64,000 nt of DNA from Pseudomonas luteola NBRC 103146 (GTDB lineage Bacteria; Pseudomonadota; Gammaproteobacteria; Pseudomonadales; Pseudomonadaceae): contig NZ_BDAE01000007.1 in assembly GCF_002091675.1 (NCBI RefSeq), forward strand, positions 1-64,000, written 5' to 3'. A program made the position numbers and the translations under genes. The notes beneath the pieces were generated by a model, which was given only the letters and a program-made list of their open reading frames with translations, made no database searches and had not been told where the DNA came from. Of the stretch, positions 51,946 to 61,749 are shown one piece after another. Numbering within the stretch: the stretch's first letter is position 1; each line of letters begins with the position of its first letter.

Positions 51946-52761
51946 TCAGCGCTTCAGTGAGGCGGGTAGATGAGGTTGCAGCGTAGTCAACAGTGCCTTG
52001 AAGCACTTGGTGTTGCCTGCTACTACATGACCTTTTTCAAGGTAGTCATGGCCGCCATTGAAGTCGCTGACCAGACCACCAGCTTCTTGAATCAGTAGCG
52101 CACCTGCTGCCATATCCCACTCGGATAGCCCCATTTCCCAGAAGGCGTCGAATCGACCAGCGGCCACATAAGCTAGATCCAATGCAGCAGATCCCGCGCG
52201 GCGAATACCTGCGGTTTGGGTGCTCAGGGTGCGGAACATGCCTAGATAATTATCCAGGTAGTCCATATTGCTGGAGCGATACGGGAAGCCAGTGCCGATC
52301 AATGCACCCTCAAGGCTTTTACGAGTGCTGACACGCAAGCGTCGGCCATTGAGAGCGGCGCCACGTCCGCGACTGGCGGTAAATTCTTCCTGACGAACCG
52401 GGTCCAATACAACGGCATGCTCGATGCGGCCGCGATACTTGCACGCGATGCTGACAGAGAAGTGCGGGACGCCATGAATGAAGTTGGTGGTTCCATCCAG
52501 CGGATCGACGACCCACAGATAATCAGCGCCATCACCCTGACCTTCGATGAGTCCGGACTCCTCGCCTAGAAAGCCGTGGTTGGGGTAAGCCTTGCGTAAA
52601 ACGTTGAAAATAGCTTGTTCGGCGGCCCGGTCGACCTCGGTCACGAAATCGTTGGCGCCTTTTTCGTCGATAGCGATGAGGTCCAGGCGCTCGATTGAGC
52701 GAAAGATCAATTCACCGGCACTACGAGCTGCGCGCAGCGCAATGTTCAGCATGGGCTGCAT
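51946..52761 (-). CDS. suhB: inositol monophosphatase family protein SuhB
   Basis: SuhB, 271 aa, an inositol-1-monophosphatase-fold Mg enzyme; in E. coli it is also part of the rRNA antitermination complex. Metal motifs: GEESG, DPLDGTTNFIHG and SEWDMAAGALLIQEAGG. It is divergent from trmJ, an arrangement seen in Pseudomonas, though sspB is not its neighbour in P. aeruginosa. Confidence 0.95.
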   Translation of the reverse strand: MQPMLNIALRAARSAGELIFRSIERLDLIAIDEKGANDFVTEVDRAAEQAIFNVLRKAYPNHGFLGEESGLIEGQGDGADYLWVVDPLDGTTNFIHGVPHFSVSIACKYRGRIEHAVVLDPVRQEEFTASRGRGAALNGRRLRVSTRKSLEGALIGTGFPYRSSNMDYLDNYLGMFRTLSTQTAGIRRAGSAALDLAYVAAGRFDAFWEMGLSEWDMAAGALLIQEAGGLVSDFNGGHDYLEKGHVVAGNTKCFKALLTTLQPHLPASLKR

Positions 52762-52896
52762 GAGAAACCACCTGGTTGTAAAAGAAAGCCGGTTATTCTA
52801 GCAGAAAAGAATGCAGAGAGCGGTTGCCTTGTCGGCATGAATGGTTTTGCGCAAAGGGGTCCGGTAAGATTCGCACCTTTAAAGAGGGGGTGCTAC

Positions 52897-53670
52897 TTGC
52901 TCGAGAACATACGCGTTGTCCTAGTTAACACAAGCCATCCTGGCAATATTGGCGGTGCGGCTCGCGCCATGAAGAACATGGGATTGAAGCGGCTGTATCT
53001 GGTGCAGCCTGAGCAGTTCCCCCATGGCGATGCCGTAGCGCGCGCATCCGGTGCCACGGATGTGCTGGATAATGCTTGTGTTGTCGAAACTCTGGAAGAT
53101 GCGCTGACAGGGTGCAGCGTTGTTCTGGGAACCAGCGCAAGGGATCGCCGTATCCCCTGGCCGCTGCTCGATCCCTGTGAGTGCGCACAAACGTCGCTGC
53201 AGCATGCCGAGGTGGGTGGGGAGGTGGCGCTGGTATTTGGTCGCGAATATGCAGGTCTGACGAATGAAGAGCTTCAGCGCTGCAATTTTCATGTTCATAT
53301 TCCTTCTGATCCGGAATTTGGCTCTCTGAATCTTGCGGCTGCGGTACAGGTGCTCGTCTACGAGGTACGCATGGCATGGTTGGCCCTTCAAGGGCAGCCC
53401 ACCAAGATGAACAAGGTCGAAAGTACGGCCATGCTCAATACCCAGCTGGTCACTGTTGAGGAGTTGGAGCTGTTCTATCGCCATCTCGAGGAAACGCTTA
53501 TCGATATTCGTTTTCTCGATCCCGAGAAGCCTCGCCATCTCATGTCTCGCCTACGCAGGCTTTATGGGCGCAGTGCAATCACCAAGCTGGAGATGAATAT
53601 CCTTCGTGGTGTTCTGACCGAGACGCAAAAGGTTGTTCGTGGCGAAAAATGCAAAACTGATGATGTCTGA
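52897..53670 (+). CDS. trmJ: tRNA (cytidine/uridine-2'-O-)-methyltransferase TrmJ
   Basis: TrmJ, 257 aa, 2'-O-methylates position 32 of several tRNAs. SPOUT fold: IRVVLVNTSHPGNIGGAARAMKNMGL, GTSARDRRIPWPLLDP, ALVFGREYAGLTNEEL and PSDPEFGSLNLAAAVQVL (the knot with SAM site). I take TTG at 52897, with AGGGGG 7 nt upstream, since it gives the usual length; an ATG at 52837 would add 20 non-conserved residues. Confidence 0.93.
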   Translation: MLENIRVVLVNTSHPGNIGGAARAMKNMGLKRLYLVQPEQFPHGDAVARASGATDVLDNACVVETLEDALTGCSVVLGTSARDRRIPWPLLDPCECAQTSLQHAEVGGEVALVFGREYAGLTNEELQRCNFHVHIPSDPEFGSLNLAAAVQVLVYEVRMAWLALQGQPTKMNKVESTAMLNTQLVTVEELELFYRHLEETLIDIRFLDPEKPRHLMSRLRRLYGRSAITKLEMNILRGVLTETQKVVRGEKCKTDDV

Positions 53671-53739
53671 AGGCCAGTTTTAGCCGAGTGCGCCAACGCC
53701 TCTGGTCGGCTTTAATGGTTGACTGAATCGATAGGGCTT

Positions 53740-53772
53740 ATAGTTGACTTAAATAGTCAGGAATTGTATACT
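53740..53772 (+). promoter_or_regulatory. iscR promoter with IscR type 1 site
   Basis: -35 TTGACT (53744-53749), 17-nt spacer, -10 TATACT (53767-53772). The interval 53740-53764 closely fits the type 1 IscR box (ATA..TTGACT, then AGTCAGG, then AT), covering the promoter, so holo-IscR can repress its own operon when Fe-S supply is adequate. A second partial box may begin at 53768. Confidence 0.85.
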
Positions 53773-53803
53773 TGACCTATCTAAAGTACATCCTGGTTTT
53801 GCC

Positions 53804-54301
53804 ATGAGACTGACAACCAAAGGACGATACGCCGTCACCGCCATGCTTGATCTGGCGCTGCATGCGCAGCGTGGACCGGTCTCCCTGGCTGACATCTCTG
53901 AGCGCCAAGGTATATCGCTTTCCTATCTTGAGCAGCTGTTTGCCAAGTTGCGCCGTGGCACTTTGGTAACCAGTGTGCGTGGACCGGGCGGTGGTTATCA
54001 ACTGTCGCGCGATATGCAGGACATTCATGTCGCTCAGGTCATCGATGCCGTAAACGAGTCTGTCGATGCTACCCGCTGTCAGGGGCAGGGCGATTGCCAC
54101 TCCGGTGACATATGCCTGACGCATCACTTGTGGTGCGATCTGAGCGAGCAGATTCATACGTTTCTCAGCGGTATCACGCTAGCGGATCTAGTCGCGCGTA
54201 ATGAGATACAAGCTGTAGCGAACCGTCAGGACAAGCGAGTGTGCAATAGCCGAACTCGTGCCTCGGACATTGAAAAGATTGAAGCGTCCGCTATTGAGTG
54301 A
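53804..54301 (+). CDS. iscR: Fe-S cluster assembly transcription factor IscR
   Basis: IscR, 165 aa, an Rrf2-family regulator binding a 2Fe-2S cluster. Winged helix [51 protein letters not shown] (in short, Rrf2 core); cluster ligands Cys92, Cys98 and Cys104 in [20 protein letters not shown]. First gene of iscRSUA-hscBA-fdx-iscX. cysE, usually just upstream, is absent. Confidence 0.96.
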   Translation: MRLTTKGRYAVTAMLDLALHAQRGPVSLADISERQGISLSYLEQLFAKLRRGTLVTSVRGPGGGYQLSRDMQDIHVAQVIDAVNESVDATRCQGQGDCHSGDICLTHHLWCDLSEQIHTFLSGITLADLVARNEIQAVANRQDKRVCNSRTRASDIEKIEASAIE

Positions 54302-54332
54302 GCCGGCCGCCAGCCTGATATAGGAGTTACCG

Positions 54333-55547
54333 ATGAAATTACCGATTTATCTTGATTACTCTGCAACTACTCCAGTCGATCCACGTGTCGCTCAGAAAAT
54401 GAGCGAGTGTCTCTTGGTGGATGGTAACTTTGGTAATCCAGCCTCGCGCTCGCACATGTTTGGCTGGAAGGCTGAAGAGGCGGTCGAGAATGCTCGCCGT
54501 CAGGTTGCCGAGCTGGTGAATGCTGATCCACGTGAAATCGTTTGGACATCCGGTGCGACCGAATCGGATAACCTGGCGATCAAAGGTGTGGCTCACTTCT
54601 ATCAGAGTAAGGGCAAGCACATCATTACGTCGAAGATCGAGCACAAGGCCGTATTGGATACGACTCGCCAGCTCGAGCGCGAAGGTTTTGAGGTGACTTA
54701 CCTAGAGCCAGGCGAAGATGGCCTGATCACGCCGGATATGGTTGAAGCAGTATTGCGTGAGGACACCATTCTGGTTTCCCTGATGCACGTCAACAACGAG
54801 ATCGGCACCATCAATGATATCGCTGCGCTGGGTGAGCTTACGCGTGCCCGTGGCATCCTGTTCCATGTGGATGCTGCTCAGTCAACCGGTAAGGTTGAGA
54901 TCGACCTTGAGACGCTGAAAGTTGACCTCATGTCCTTCTCGGCACACAAGACCTATGGTCCGAAAGGTATTGGTGCGCTTTATGTTCGTCGTAAGCCGCG
55001 CGTTCGTCTTGAGGCGCAGACCCATGGCGGCGGTCACGAGCGTGGTATGCGTTCCGGTACGCTGGCGACTCACCAGATCGTCGGGATGGGCGAGGCCTTC
55101 CGAATTGCTAAGGAAGAGATGGCGCAGGAAAACGTTCGTATCAAGGCGCTGAGCGATCGTTTCTACAGCAAGCTTCAGGATATGGAAGAGCTGTATGTAA
55201 ACGGCAGTCTGGTTTCACGCGTACCGCATAACCTGAACTTGAGCTTCAACTATGTAGAGGGTGAATCCCTGATCATGGCGCTCAAGGATCTGGCGGTATC
55301 GTCGGGCTCCGCCTGTACTTCGGCCTCGCTTGAGCCTTCCTATGTGCTGCGCGCGTTAGGCCGTAACGATGAACTGGCTCATAGCTCCATTCGTTTCACC
55401 TTTGGCCGTTTCACGACCGAAGAAGAAGTTGATTACGCCGCCGAGAAAGTGCGTGATGCAGTAACCAAGCTGCGTGAACTTTCTCCGTTGTGGGATATGT
55501 ACAAAGAGGGCGTTGACCTGACCACAGTTGAATGGCAGGCACACTAA
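54333..55547 (+). CDS. iscS: cysteine desulfurase IscS
   Basis: IscS, 404 aa, PLP enzyme taking sulfur from cysteine as enzyme-bound persulfide for IscU and tRNA thiolation. PLP lysine in [16 protein letters not shown], active-site Cys in [22 protein letters not shown]-terminus [18 protein letters not shown] is typical. Confidence 0.98.
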   Translation: MKLPIYLDYSATTPVDPRVAQKMSECLLVDGNFGNPASRSHMFGWKAEEAVENARRQVAELVNADPREIVWTSGATESDNLAIKGVAHFYQSKGKHIITSKIEHKAVLDTTRQLEREGFEVTYLEPGEDGLITPDMVEAVLREDTILVSLMHVNNEIGTINDIAALGELTRARGILFHVDAAQSTGKVEIDLETLKVDLMSFSAHKTYGPKGIGALYVRRKPRVRLEAQTHGGGHERGMRSGTLATHQIVGMGEAFRIAKEEMAQENVRIKALSDRFYSKLQDMEELYVNGSLVSRVPHNLNLSFNYVEGESLIMALKDLAVSSGSACTSASLEPSYVLRALGRNDELAHSSIRFTFGRFTTEEEVDYAAEKVRDAVTKLRELSPLWDMYKEGVDLTTVEWQAH

Positions 55548-55575
55548 ACCGCTCCTGATGAGTGAGGATTGAGAA

Positions 55576-55962
55576 ATGGCTTACAGCGATAAAGTAATCG
55601 ATCACTACGAAAACCCGCGTAACGTTGGCAAATTCGATGCCGAAGATCCTGACGTCGGAACAGGCATGGTTGGTGCTCCGGCGTGTGGTGATGTCATGCG
55701 TCTGCAGATCAAGGTCAACGATCAGGGCATCATCGAAGATGCACGCTTCAAGACCTATGGCTGTGGCTCTGCCATCGCTTCCAGCTCGCTCGCTACCGAG
55801 TGGATGAAGGGCAAGACCATCGATGAGGCAGAGGCGATCAAGAACTCCATGATTGCTGAAGAGCTAGCTTTGCCTCCGGTCAAGATTCACTGCTCGGTTC
55901 TGGCTGAAGACGCCATCAAGGCGGCGGTGCAGGACTATAAGCAGAAGAAAGGTTTGGCTTGA
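55576..55962 (+). CDS. iscU: Fe-S cluster scaffold IscU
   Basis: IscU, 128 aa, on which 2Fe-2S clusters are built. The three cluster cysteines are in [19 protein letters not shown] and [11 protein letters not shown]; the LPPVK motif recognised by HscA is present just before the last. Confidence 0.98.
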   Translation: MAYSDKVIDHYENPRNVGKFDAEDPDVGTGMVGAPACGDVMRLQIKVNDQGIIEDARFKTYGCGSAIASSSLATEWMKGKTIDEAEAIKNSMIAEELALPPVKIHCSVLAEDAIKAAVQDYKQKKGLA

Positions 55963-55972
55963 GGAGGCACTG

Positions 55973-56296
55973 ATGGCCATTAGCATGACTGAATCTGCTG
56001 CACGTCACGTGCAGCGTTCTCTGGAAGGACGCGGCAAAGGCGAAGGTATCCGTCTGGGCGTACGTACCACCGGATGTTCGGGCTTGGCCTATGTGCTGGA
56101 ATTCGTTGATACGCTGGCTGAAGAAGATCAGGTGTTCGAAAGCCATGGCGTCAAGGTCATCATTGATCCGAAGAGCCTTGTCTACCTTGACGGTACCGAA
56201 CTGGACTTCGTCAAGGAAGGACTCAACGAGGGATTCAAGTTCAATAACCCTAACGTGCGCGGTGAGTGTGGCTGCGGCGAAAGCTTCAACGTTTGA
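55973..56296 (+). CDS. iscA: A-type Fe-S carrier IscA
   Basis: IscA, 107 aa, carries or repairs Fe-S clusters, especially 4Fe-4S. Conserved cysteines in TGCSGLAYV and CGCGESF. Ten nt after iscU. Confidence 0.97.
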   Translation: MAISMTESAARHVQRSLEGRGKGEGIRLGVRTTGCSGLAYVLEFVDTLAEEDQVFESHGVKVIIDPKSLVYLDGTELDFVKEGLNEGFKFNNPNVRGECGCGESFNV

Positions 56297-56304
56297 GGTC
56301 GCCC

Positions 56305-56826
56305 GTGGGAACGCCTTGTCACTTTGCCTTGTTCGATCTCAAGCCGTCTTTTGCGCTTGATCTCGAGCAGCTTTCGAGTCGCTATCGTGAGCTTGCGCGT
56401 ACAGTGCATCCTGATCGCTTTGCCGATGCCCCCGAGCGGGAGCGGCGACAGGCACTGGAGCGTGCGGCGCAGTTGAACGAGGCGTATCACGTTCTCAAGA
56501 CTCCCTCGCGGCGAGCCCGTTACCTGCTGTCACTTCAAGGGCATGAAATGCCTGTTGAGGCGACTATCCAGGATCCCGACTTTCTCCTTCAGCAGATGCA
56601 GTGGCGTGAAGAGTTGGAAGAATTGCAGGATGAGGGGGACGTTGATGGTATCGCGCCCTTCAAGCAGCGTTTGAAGAAATCCCAGGCTGAACTCGAGCAT
56701 GAGTTCGATTCGTGTTGGGAGAACGCTTCGAAACAGGAAGCTGCAGAACGGCTTGTTCGCCGCATGCAGTTTCTCGACAAGCTGAGCAGCGAAGTGCGTC
56801 AGTTGGAAGAGCGCCTCGACGATTAA
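56305..56826 (+). CDS. hscB: Fe-S co-chaperone HscB
   Basis: HscB, 173 aa, J-domain protein bringing IscU to HscA. The J-domain has the HPD triad in [12 protein letters not shown]; the C-terminal helical domain (about 90-173) binds IscU. GTG at 56305 is used: GAGG lies 6 nt upstream and the sequence [12 protein letters not shown] is the conserved start; an upstream frame into iscA is not conserved. Confidence 0.94.
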   Translation: MGTPCHFALFDLKPSFALDLEQLSSRYRELARTVHPDRFADAPERERRQALERAAQLNEAYHVLKTPSRRARYLLSLQGHEMPVEATIQDPDFLLQQMQWREELEELQDEGDVDGIAPFKQRLKKSQAELEHEFDSCWENASKQEAAERLVRRMQFLDKLSSEVRQLEERLDD

Positions 56827-56870
56827 TCTGGCGCCTGCTTAAAGGCGCCCCTAGCACAAGCTGAATAGCA

Positions 56871-58730
56871 ATGGCTTTATTGCAAATTGCCGAACCTGGA
56901 ATGGCTCCCAAGCCGCATCAACGCAAGTTAGCGGTAGGGATTGATCTGGGCACTACGAATTCTCTTGTCGCTGCCGTGCGCAGCGGCGTCTCTGAGCCGC
57001 TTCCTGATGAGCAGGGCGGTGTCATTCTTCCTTCAGCCGTTCGCTATCTGGAAAAGGATATTGAAGTAGGGGATGTAGCCAAGCAAAGTGCTGCACAAGA
57101 TCCTTTCAATACGATTCTTTCCGTAAAACGCTTCATGGGTCGCGGCCTGGCTGACATCAAACAGCTGGGCGAGCAGTTACCCTATCGATTCGCTGAAGGC
57201 GAGTCCCACATGCCTTTCATCGAGACGATACAAGGGCTCAAGAGCCCTGTTGAGGTCTCAGCCGAAATTCTTCGTGTACTGCGTTCGCGTGCAGAAAAGA
57301 CCCTGGGTGGTGAATTGGTTGGAGCGGTAATAACCGTTCCGGCTTACTTTGATGACGCGCAGCGCCAAGCGACCAAGGACGCTGCCAAACTGGCCGGTTT
57401 GAATGTGTTGCGGCTGCTTAACGAGCCTACCGCAGCGGCAGTGGCCTATGGGTTGGATCGTGGTGCGGAGGGCCTCATTGCGATCTATGACCTGGGCGGC
57501 GGCACATTTGATATTTCCATCCTGCGTTTGAGCAAAGGGGTTTTCGAAGTCCTGGCTACTGGAGGTGATAGTGCCTTGGGTGGTGATGATTTTGACCATG
57601 CCATTGCGACCTGGGTAATCGAACAGGCGGGGCTGTCTACTAATCTGTCGCCCTCGGAGCAACGTCAGTTATTGCAATTAGGCTGTATGGCCAAAGAGCA
57701 ATTATCGGCGCAACCTACTGTTACGCTCAGTTACGGTACCTGGCAGGGCGAGCTTACTCGCGAGCACTTTGAAACACTGATCGAGCCGTTGATCGCGCGA
57801 AGCCTGAAAGCTTGCCGTCGCGCAGTGCGTGACTCTGGTTGCGAGCTTGAGGAAGTCAAGGCGGTGGTTATGGTGGGTGGCTCCACTCGCGTGCCGCAAG
57901 TCCGATCCGCAGTGGCCAGACTGTTCGGTCGCGAGCCACTGACGGACATTGATCCAGATAAGGTTGTTGCCATCGGTGCGGCCATTCAGGCTGATACCCT
58001 GGCGGGTAATCGTGGGGGCGAAGAGCTCTTGCTGCTGGATGTCATTCCGCTCTCCCTTGGGCTTGAAACCATGGGCGGTTTGATGGAAAAGATTATCCCG
58101 CGTAACACGACCATACCTGTGGCACGTGCCCAGGATTTCACAACGTATAAAGATGGCCAGTCAGCCATGATGATTCATGTGCTGCAGGGTGAGCGAGAGC
58201 TGGTGAAAGATGCTCGTTCGCTGGCCCGTTTCGAGCTGCGCGGCATTCCGCCTATGGTGGCTGGCGCTGCCAAGATCCGTGTGACTTTTCAGGTAGATGC
58301 GGACGGCTTGCTGAGCGTCTCGGCGCGAGAGCTCTCCAGTGGTGTGGAAGCCAGTATCCAGGTCAAGCCATCCTATGGTCTGACGGATGGTGAAATCGCG
58401 CGTATGCTGCAGGATTCTTTCCAGAATGCCGGCGATGACATGAACGCTCGCGTGCTACGTGAGCAGCAAGTCGAGGCGCAACGTCTTCTAGAGGCGGTCC
58501 AGGCGGCTGTCGCTGAGGACGGCGATCGTTTGCTGAACGCTGAAGAGCGTGAAGTTATAGAGGCCGAGATCGACAAGCTAAAGAGTCTTGTCGACCATTC
58601 AGATGCCTCTGCTATTGAAGTACAAACCAAGCGTCTTTCCCAAGTGACCGATGCATTCGCGGCTCGCCGGATGGATGCATCGATCAAGGCGGCCCTGGCG
58701 GGTCGTCGTCTTAACGAAATCCAGGAGTAA
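56871..58730 (+). CDS. hscA: Fe-S assembly chaperone HscA
   Basis: HscA, 619 aa, Hsp70-type ATPase releasing clusters from IscU. N-terminal ATPase domain: [29 protein letters not shown] and [14 protein letters not shown]; substrate domain from about 390, with [21 protein letters not shown] in part and the helical lid to the end. Confidence 0.97.
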   Translation: MALLQIAEPGMAPKPHQRKLAVGIDLGTTNSLVAAVRSGVSEPLPDEQGGVILPSAVRYLEKDIEVGDVAKQSAAQDPFNTILSVKRFMGRGLADIKQLGEQLPYRFAEGESHMPFIETIQGLKSPVEVSAEILRVLRSRAEKTLGGELVGAVITVPAYFDDAQRQATKDAAKLAGLNVLRLLNEPTAAAVAYGLDRGAEGLIAIYDLGGGTFDISILRLSKGVFEVLATGGDSALGGDDFDHAIATWVIEQAGLSTNLSPSEQRQLLQLGCMAKEQLSAQPTVTLSYGTWQGELTREHFETLIEPLIARSLKACRRAVRDSGCELEEVKAVVMVGGSTRVPQVRSAVARLFGREPLTDIDPDKVVAIGAAIQADTLAGNRGGEELLLLDVIPLSLGLETMGGLMEKIIPRNTTIPVARAQDFTTYKDGQSAMMIHVLQGERELVKDARSLARFELRGIPPMVAGAAKIRVTFQVDADGLLSVSARELSSGVEASIQVKPSYGLTDGEIARMLQDSFQNAGDDMNARVLREQQVEAQRLLEAVQAAVAEDGDRLLNAEEREVIEAEIDKLKSLVDHSDASAIEVQTKRLSQVTDAFAARRMDASIKAALAGRRLNEIQE

Positions 58731-58737
58731 GTTCACC

Positions 58738-59076
58738 ATGCCGCAGATCGTTTTTCTGCCCCACCCAGAGCATTGCCCCGAGGGCGCGGTGATCCAGGCC
58801 GAAGAAGGTGAAACCATTATCGATGCAGCGTTGCGCAACGGTATTGAAGTCGAGCATGCCTGTGAGATGTCTTGTGCCTGTACGACCTGCCATGTCGTCG
58901 TTCGTGAAGGCTTTGGCTCCATGGAGCCGTCTGACGAGCTTGAAGATGACATGCTGGACAAGGCATGGGGACTAGAGCCGGAGTCCCGGCTGTCCTGTCA
59001 GGCAAAGGTTGGCACTGCCGACTTGGTCGTTGAAATTCCCCGCTACACCATCAATCAGGTATCGGAACGTCACTAA
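58738..59076 (+). CDS. fdx: 2Fe-2S ferredoxin of the Isc system
   Basis: Fdx, 112 aa, adrenodoxin-type ferredoxin giving electrons to IscS/IscU. Cluster cysteines in CEMSCACTTCHV and RLSCQAKV. AGGAG at the end of hscA precedes the ATG. Confidence 0.97.
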   Translation: MPQIVFLPHPEHCPEGAVIQAEEGETIIDAALRNGIEVEHACEMSCACTTCHVVVREGFGSMEPSDELEDDMLDKAWGLEPESRLSCQAKVGTADLVVEIPRYTINQVSERH

Positions 59077-59087
59077 GGAAGATCATC

Positions 59088-59288
59088 ATGGCGATGAAAT
59101 GGGTCGATGTGCTGGATATCGCAATCGCTCTTTCCGAAGCTCACCCGGATGTGGATCCCCGCTATGTAAATTTCGTGAATTTGCGTAACTGGGTCACCGC
59201 ACTGCCCGGGTTTGACGATGACCCCCAGCGGGGTGGCGAGAAGGTACTCGAAGCCATCCAGGCTGCGTGGATTGAAGAAGCGGACTAA
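59088..59288 (+). CDS. iscX: Fe-S assembly protein IscX
   Basis: IscX (YfhJ), 66 aa, an acidic iron-binding protein that modulates IscS. MKWVDVLDIAIALSEAHPDVDP, FVNLRNWV and the end AIQAAWIEE are standard. Last isc gene, 11 nt after fdx. Confidence 0.96.
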   Translation: MAMKWVDVLDIAIALSEAHPDVDPRYVNFVNLRNWVTALPGFDDDPQRGGEKVLEAIQAAWIEEAD

Positions 59289-59322
59289 CCTATTCTTCGT
59301 TAGCCTACGCTTTTGACCGAAG

Positions 59323-59352
59323 CCCGCGTATAATCCGCGGGTTTCGTTTTTG
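59323..59352 (+). terminator. isc/ndk boundary hairpin with -10-like loop
   Basis: CCCGCG (59323-59328) pairs with CGCGGG (59336-59341), followed by TTTCGTTTTTG. The loop (59329-59335) begins with a perfect TATAAT. It may be an isc operon terminator, an ndk promoter -10, or both; no strong -35 lies 16-18 nt upstream. Confidence 0.6.
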
Positions 59353-59377
59353 CTAAATGCCCAACTTTGGAGTTGTC

Positions 59378-59809
59378 ATGTCTGTTCAACGCACCCTTTC
59401 TATCATCAAGCCGGACGCTGTAGCCAAGAACGTCGTTGGTGAAATCATCACTCGCTTCGAAAAGGCTGGCCTGCGCGTTGTGGCCGCGAAGATGGTTCAG
59501 CTCTCCGAGCGCGAAGCCGGTGGCTTCTATGCTGAGCACAAAGAGCGTCCTTTCTTCAAGGATCTGGTGTCCTTCATGACTTCCGGTCCGGTCGTTGTTC
59601 AGGTTCTGGAAGGCGAAAACGCCATTGCCAAGAACCGTGAGCTGATGGGCGCTACCGATCCCAAGAAAGCAGACGCCGGTACCATCCGCGCTGATTTCGC
59701 TGTTTCCATCGATGAAAACGCTGTTCACGGTTCTGATTCCGAAGCATCGGCTGCCCGTGAAATCGCTTACTTCTTCGCTGCAACTGAAGTTTGCGAGCGC
59801 ACTCGCTGA
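59378..59809 (+). CDS. ndk: nucleoside diphosphate kinase
   Basis: Ndk, 143 aa, balances NTP and dNTP pools by phosphotransfer through an active-site His, here in [30 protein letters not shown] and the end are typical. ATG at 59378 with TGGAG upstream is chosen over an ATG 21 nt earlier. Confidence 0.97.
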   Translation: MSVQRTLSIIKPDAVAKNVVGEIITRFEKAGLRVVAAKMVQLSEREAGGFYAEHKERPFFKDLVSFMTSGPVVVQVLEGENAIAKNRELMGATDPKKADAGTIRADFAVSIDENAVHGSDSEASAAREIAYFFAATEVCERTR

Positions 59810-59824
59810 TCCACAGGTGAATCC

Positions 59825-60970
59825 ATGAGCAATACAGTCGGCAAGACTAACCTGCTGGGGCTTACCCAGCCACAAATGGAGCAGTTCTTCGAGTCCATCG
59901 GAGAGAAGCGCTTTCGTGCCGGCCAAGTGATGAAATGGATTCACCACTTTGGCGTTGATGATTTTGACGCCATGAGTAATCTCGGCAAGGCCTTGCGCGA
60001 AAAGCTCAAGGCCTGCGCCGAGGTTCGTGGCCCCGAAGTAGTAAGTGAAGATATTTCGGCGGATGGCACCCGCAAGTGGGTCATTCGTGTGGCTTCCGGT
60101 AGCTGCGTTGAGACGGTTTACATTCCTCAGGACAAGCGTGGCACGCTGTGTGTTTCGTCACAGGCAGGCTGTGCACTTGACTGCAGTTTCTGTTCGACCG
60201 GAAAGCAAGGTTTCAATAGCAATCTCACGGCTGCCGAAGTCATCGGCCAAGTGTGGGTTGCCAACAAGTCATTTGGTACTGTGCCGGCCAAGATCGACCG
60301 TGCCATTACGAACGTCGTGATGATGGGCATGGGTGAGCCGCTGCTCAATTTCGACAATGTCGTAGCTGCCATGCAAATCATGATGGATGACTTGGGTTAT
60401 GGAATATCCAAGCGCAAGGTAACGCTATCCACGTCAGGGGTAGTGCCCATGATTGAGGAGCTGGCCAAGCACGTCGATGTGTCTCTGGCGCTGTCGCTGC
60501 ATGCGCCCAACGACGCCTTGCGCAACGAGCTGGTACCGATCAATCGCAAGTATCCTCTGGCCATGCTGCTGGATGCCTGTCAGCGGTACATTGGTCAGCT
60601 GGGTGAAAAACGTGTTCTGACCATTGAGTACACTCTACTCAAGGACGTCAACGACCAGCCCGAGCATGCTGTGCAGATGATTGAATTGCTGCGCAACGTG
60701 CCCTGCAAGATCAATCTGATTCCTTTTAATCCTTTCCCTCATTCCGGTTACGAGCGCCCCAGCAAGAATGCGGTGCGTCGCTTCCAGGAACTCCTGCAGC
60801 AGGCCGGTTTCAATGTCACCGTGCGTACTACGCGTGGCGATGATATCGATGCAGCCTGTGGGCAGCTGGTAGGAAAGGTTATGGACCGTACTCGGCGAAG
60901 CGAGCGGTACATTGCTGTACGCCAGTTGAATAATGAGAACGATGCGGCTTTGGGTGTTCGCCAGAATTAA
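59825..60970 (+). CDS. rlmN: dual-specificity 23S rRNA/tRNA C2-methyladenosine synthase RlmN
   Basis: RlmN, 381 aa, radical-SAM methylase of A2503 in 23S rRNA and A37 in tRNA. The 4Fe-4S cysteines are Cys116, Cys120 and Cys123 ([12 protein letters not shown]); the C-terminal catalytic Cys is in [10 protein letters not shown]. 15 nt after ndk. Confidence 0.97.
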   Translation: MSNTVGKTNLLGLTQPQMEQFFESIGEKRFRAGQVMKWIHHFGVDDFDAMSNLGKALREKLKACAEVRGPEVVSEDISADGTRKWVIRVASGSCVETVYIPQDKRGTLCVSSQAGCALDCSFCSTGKQGFNSNLTAAEVIGQVWVANKSFGTVPAKIDRAITNVVMMGMGEPLLNFDNVVAAMQIMMDDLGYGISKRKVTLSTSGVVPMIEELAKHVDVSLALSLHAPNDALRNELVPINRKYPLAMLLDACQRYIGQLGEKRVLTIEYTLLKDVNDQPEHAVQMIELLRNVPCKINLIPFNPFPHSGYERPSKNAVRRFQELLQQAGFNVTVRTTRGDDIDAACGQLVGKVMDRTRRSERYIAVRQLNNENDAALGVRQN

Positions 60971-60987
60971 TTAAAAGGAGAGGGTTA

Positions 60988-61749
60988 GTGATGTTGCGTG
61001 CAGTATTGGCTTTGGCAGTTGCAGGACTTTTAACCGGCTGCGTCACTACTGGCTCTACTGACCCTCTGAGTACGGGAAAAGGTCGTGATCATGCCCGGGA
61101 CGCCTACATTCAGTTGGGTCTGGGCTATCTGCAGGAAGGAAACACCGAGCAGGCCAAGATCCCGCTGAAACAGGCCCTGCAGCTTGACTCCTCGAGTGCC
61201 GATGCCCATGCCGCGCTGGCATTGGTGTTCCAGACCGAGATGGAGCCCAAACTGGCTGACGAAGAATACCGCAAGGCCATGTCAGCACGCCGTAACGATT
61301 CCCGTATTCTCAATAATTACGGAAGCTTTCTTTTTGAGCAGAAGCGATACAGCGAAGCCTACGATCGTTTCATAGAGGCCTCGCAGGATCCTTTGTACCC
61401 TGAACGCTCGCGAGTCTTTGAAAACCTCGGTTTAACTGCGTTAAGGTTGAATAAGCCCGTATTGGCACGCCAGTATTTGGAGAAGTCGCTGAGACTGAAC
61501 AGCAACCAACCCAAGGCTTTGCTGGAAATGGCGCAGCTCTGTTATGCGGCTCGTGAGTATGTACCTGCACGTGGGTATTACGAAGCATTTAGCCGCATTT
61601 CGCCCCAGGATGCGCGTAGCCTTTTACTGGGCATCCGTCTGGCCGAAGTATTCAACGATCGCGATACGGCTGCCAGTTATACCTTGCAATTGAAGCGGCT
61701 TTATCCCGCTTCTGAAGAATATAAACAACTTCAGTCGGAGCAACGATGA
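60988..61749 (+). CDS. pilF: type IV pilus pilotin PilF
   Basis: PilF, 253 aa, outer-membrane lipoprotein needed to place the PilQ secretin. Lipobox LLTGC (Cys18), then about six TPR repeats (RDAYIQLGLGYLQEGNTEQAK, SRILNNYGSFLFEQKRYSEAY and later ones). GTG at 60988 is 8 nt after AAGGAG; ATG at 60991 is nearly as good. Overlaps rodZ by 4 nt. Confidence 0.93.
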   Translation: MMLRAVLALAVAGLLTGCVTTGSTDPLSTGKGRDHARDAYIQLGLGYLQEGNTEQAKIPLKQALQLDSSSADAHAALALVFQTEMEPKLADEEYRKAMSARRNDSRILNNYGSFLFEQKRYSEAYDRFIEASQDPLYPERSRVFENLGLTALRLNKPVLARQYLEKSLRLNSNQPKALLEMAQLCYAAREYVPARGYYEAFSRISPQDARSLLLGIRLAEVFNDRDTAASYTLQLKRLYPASEEYKQLQSEQR

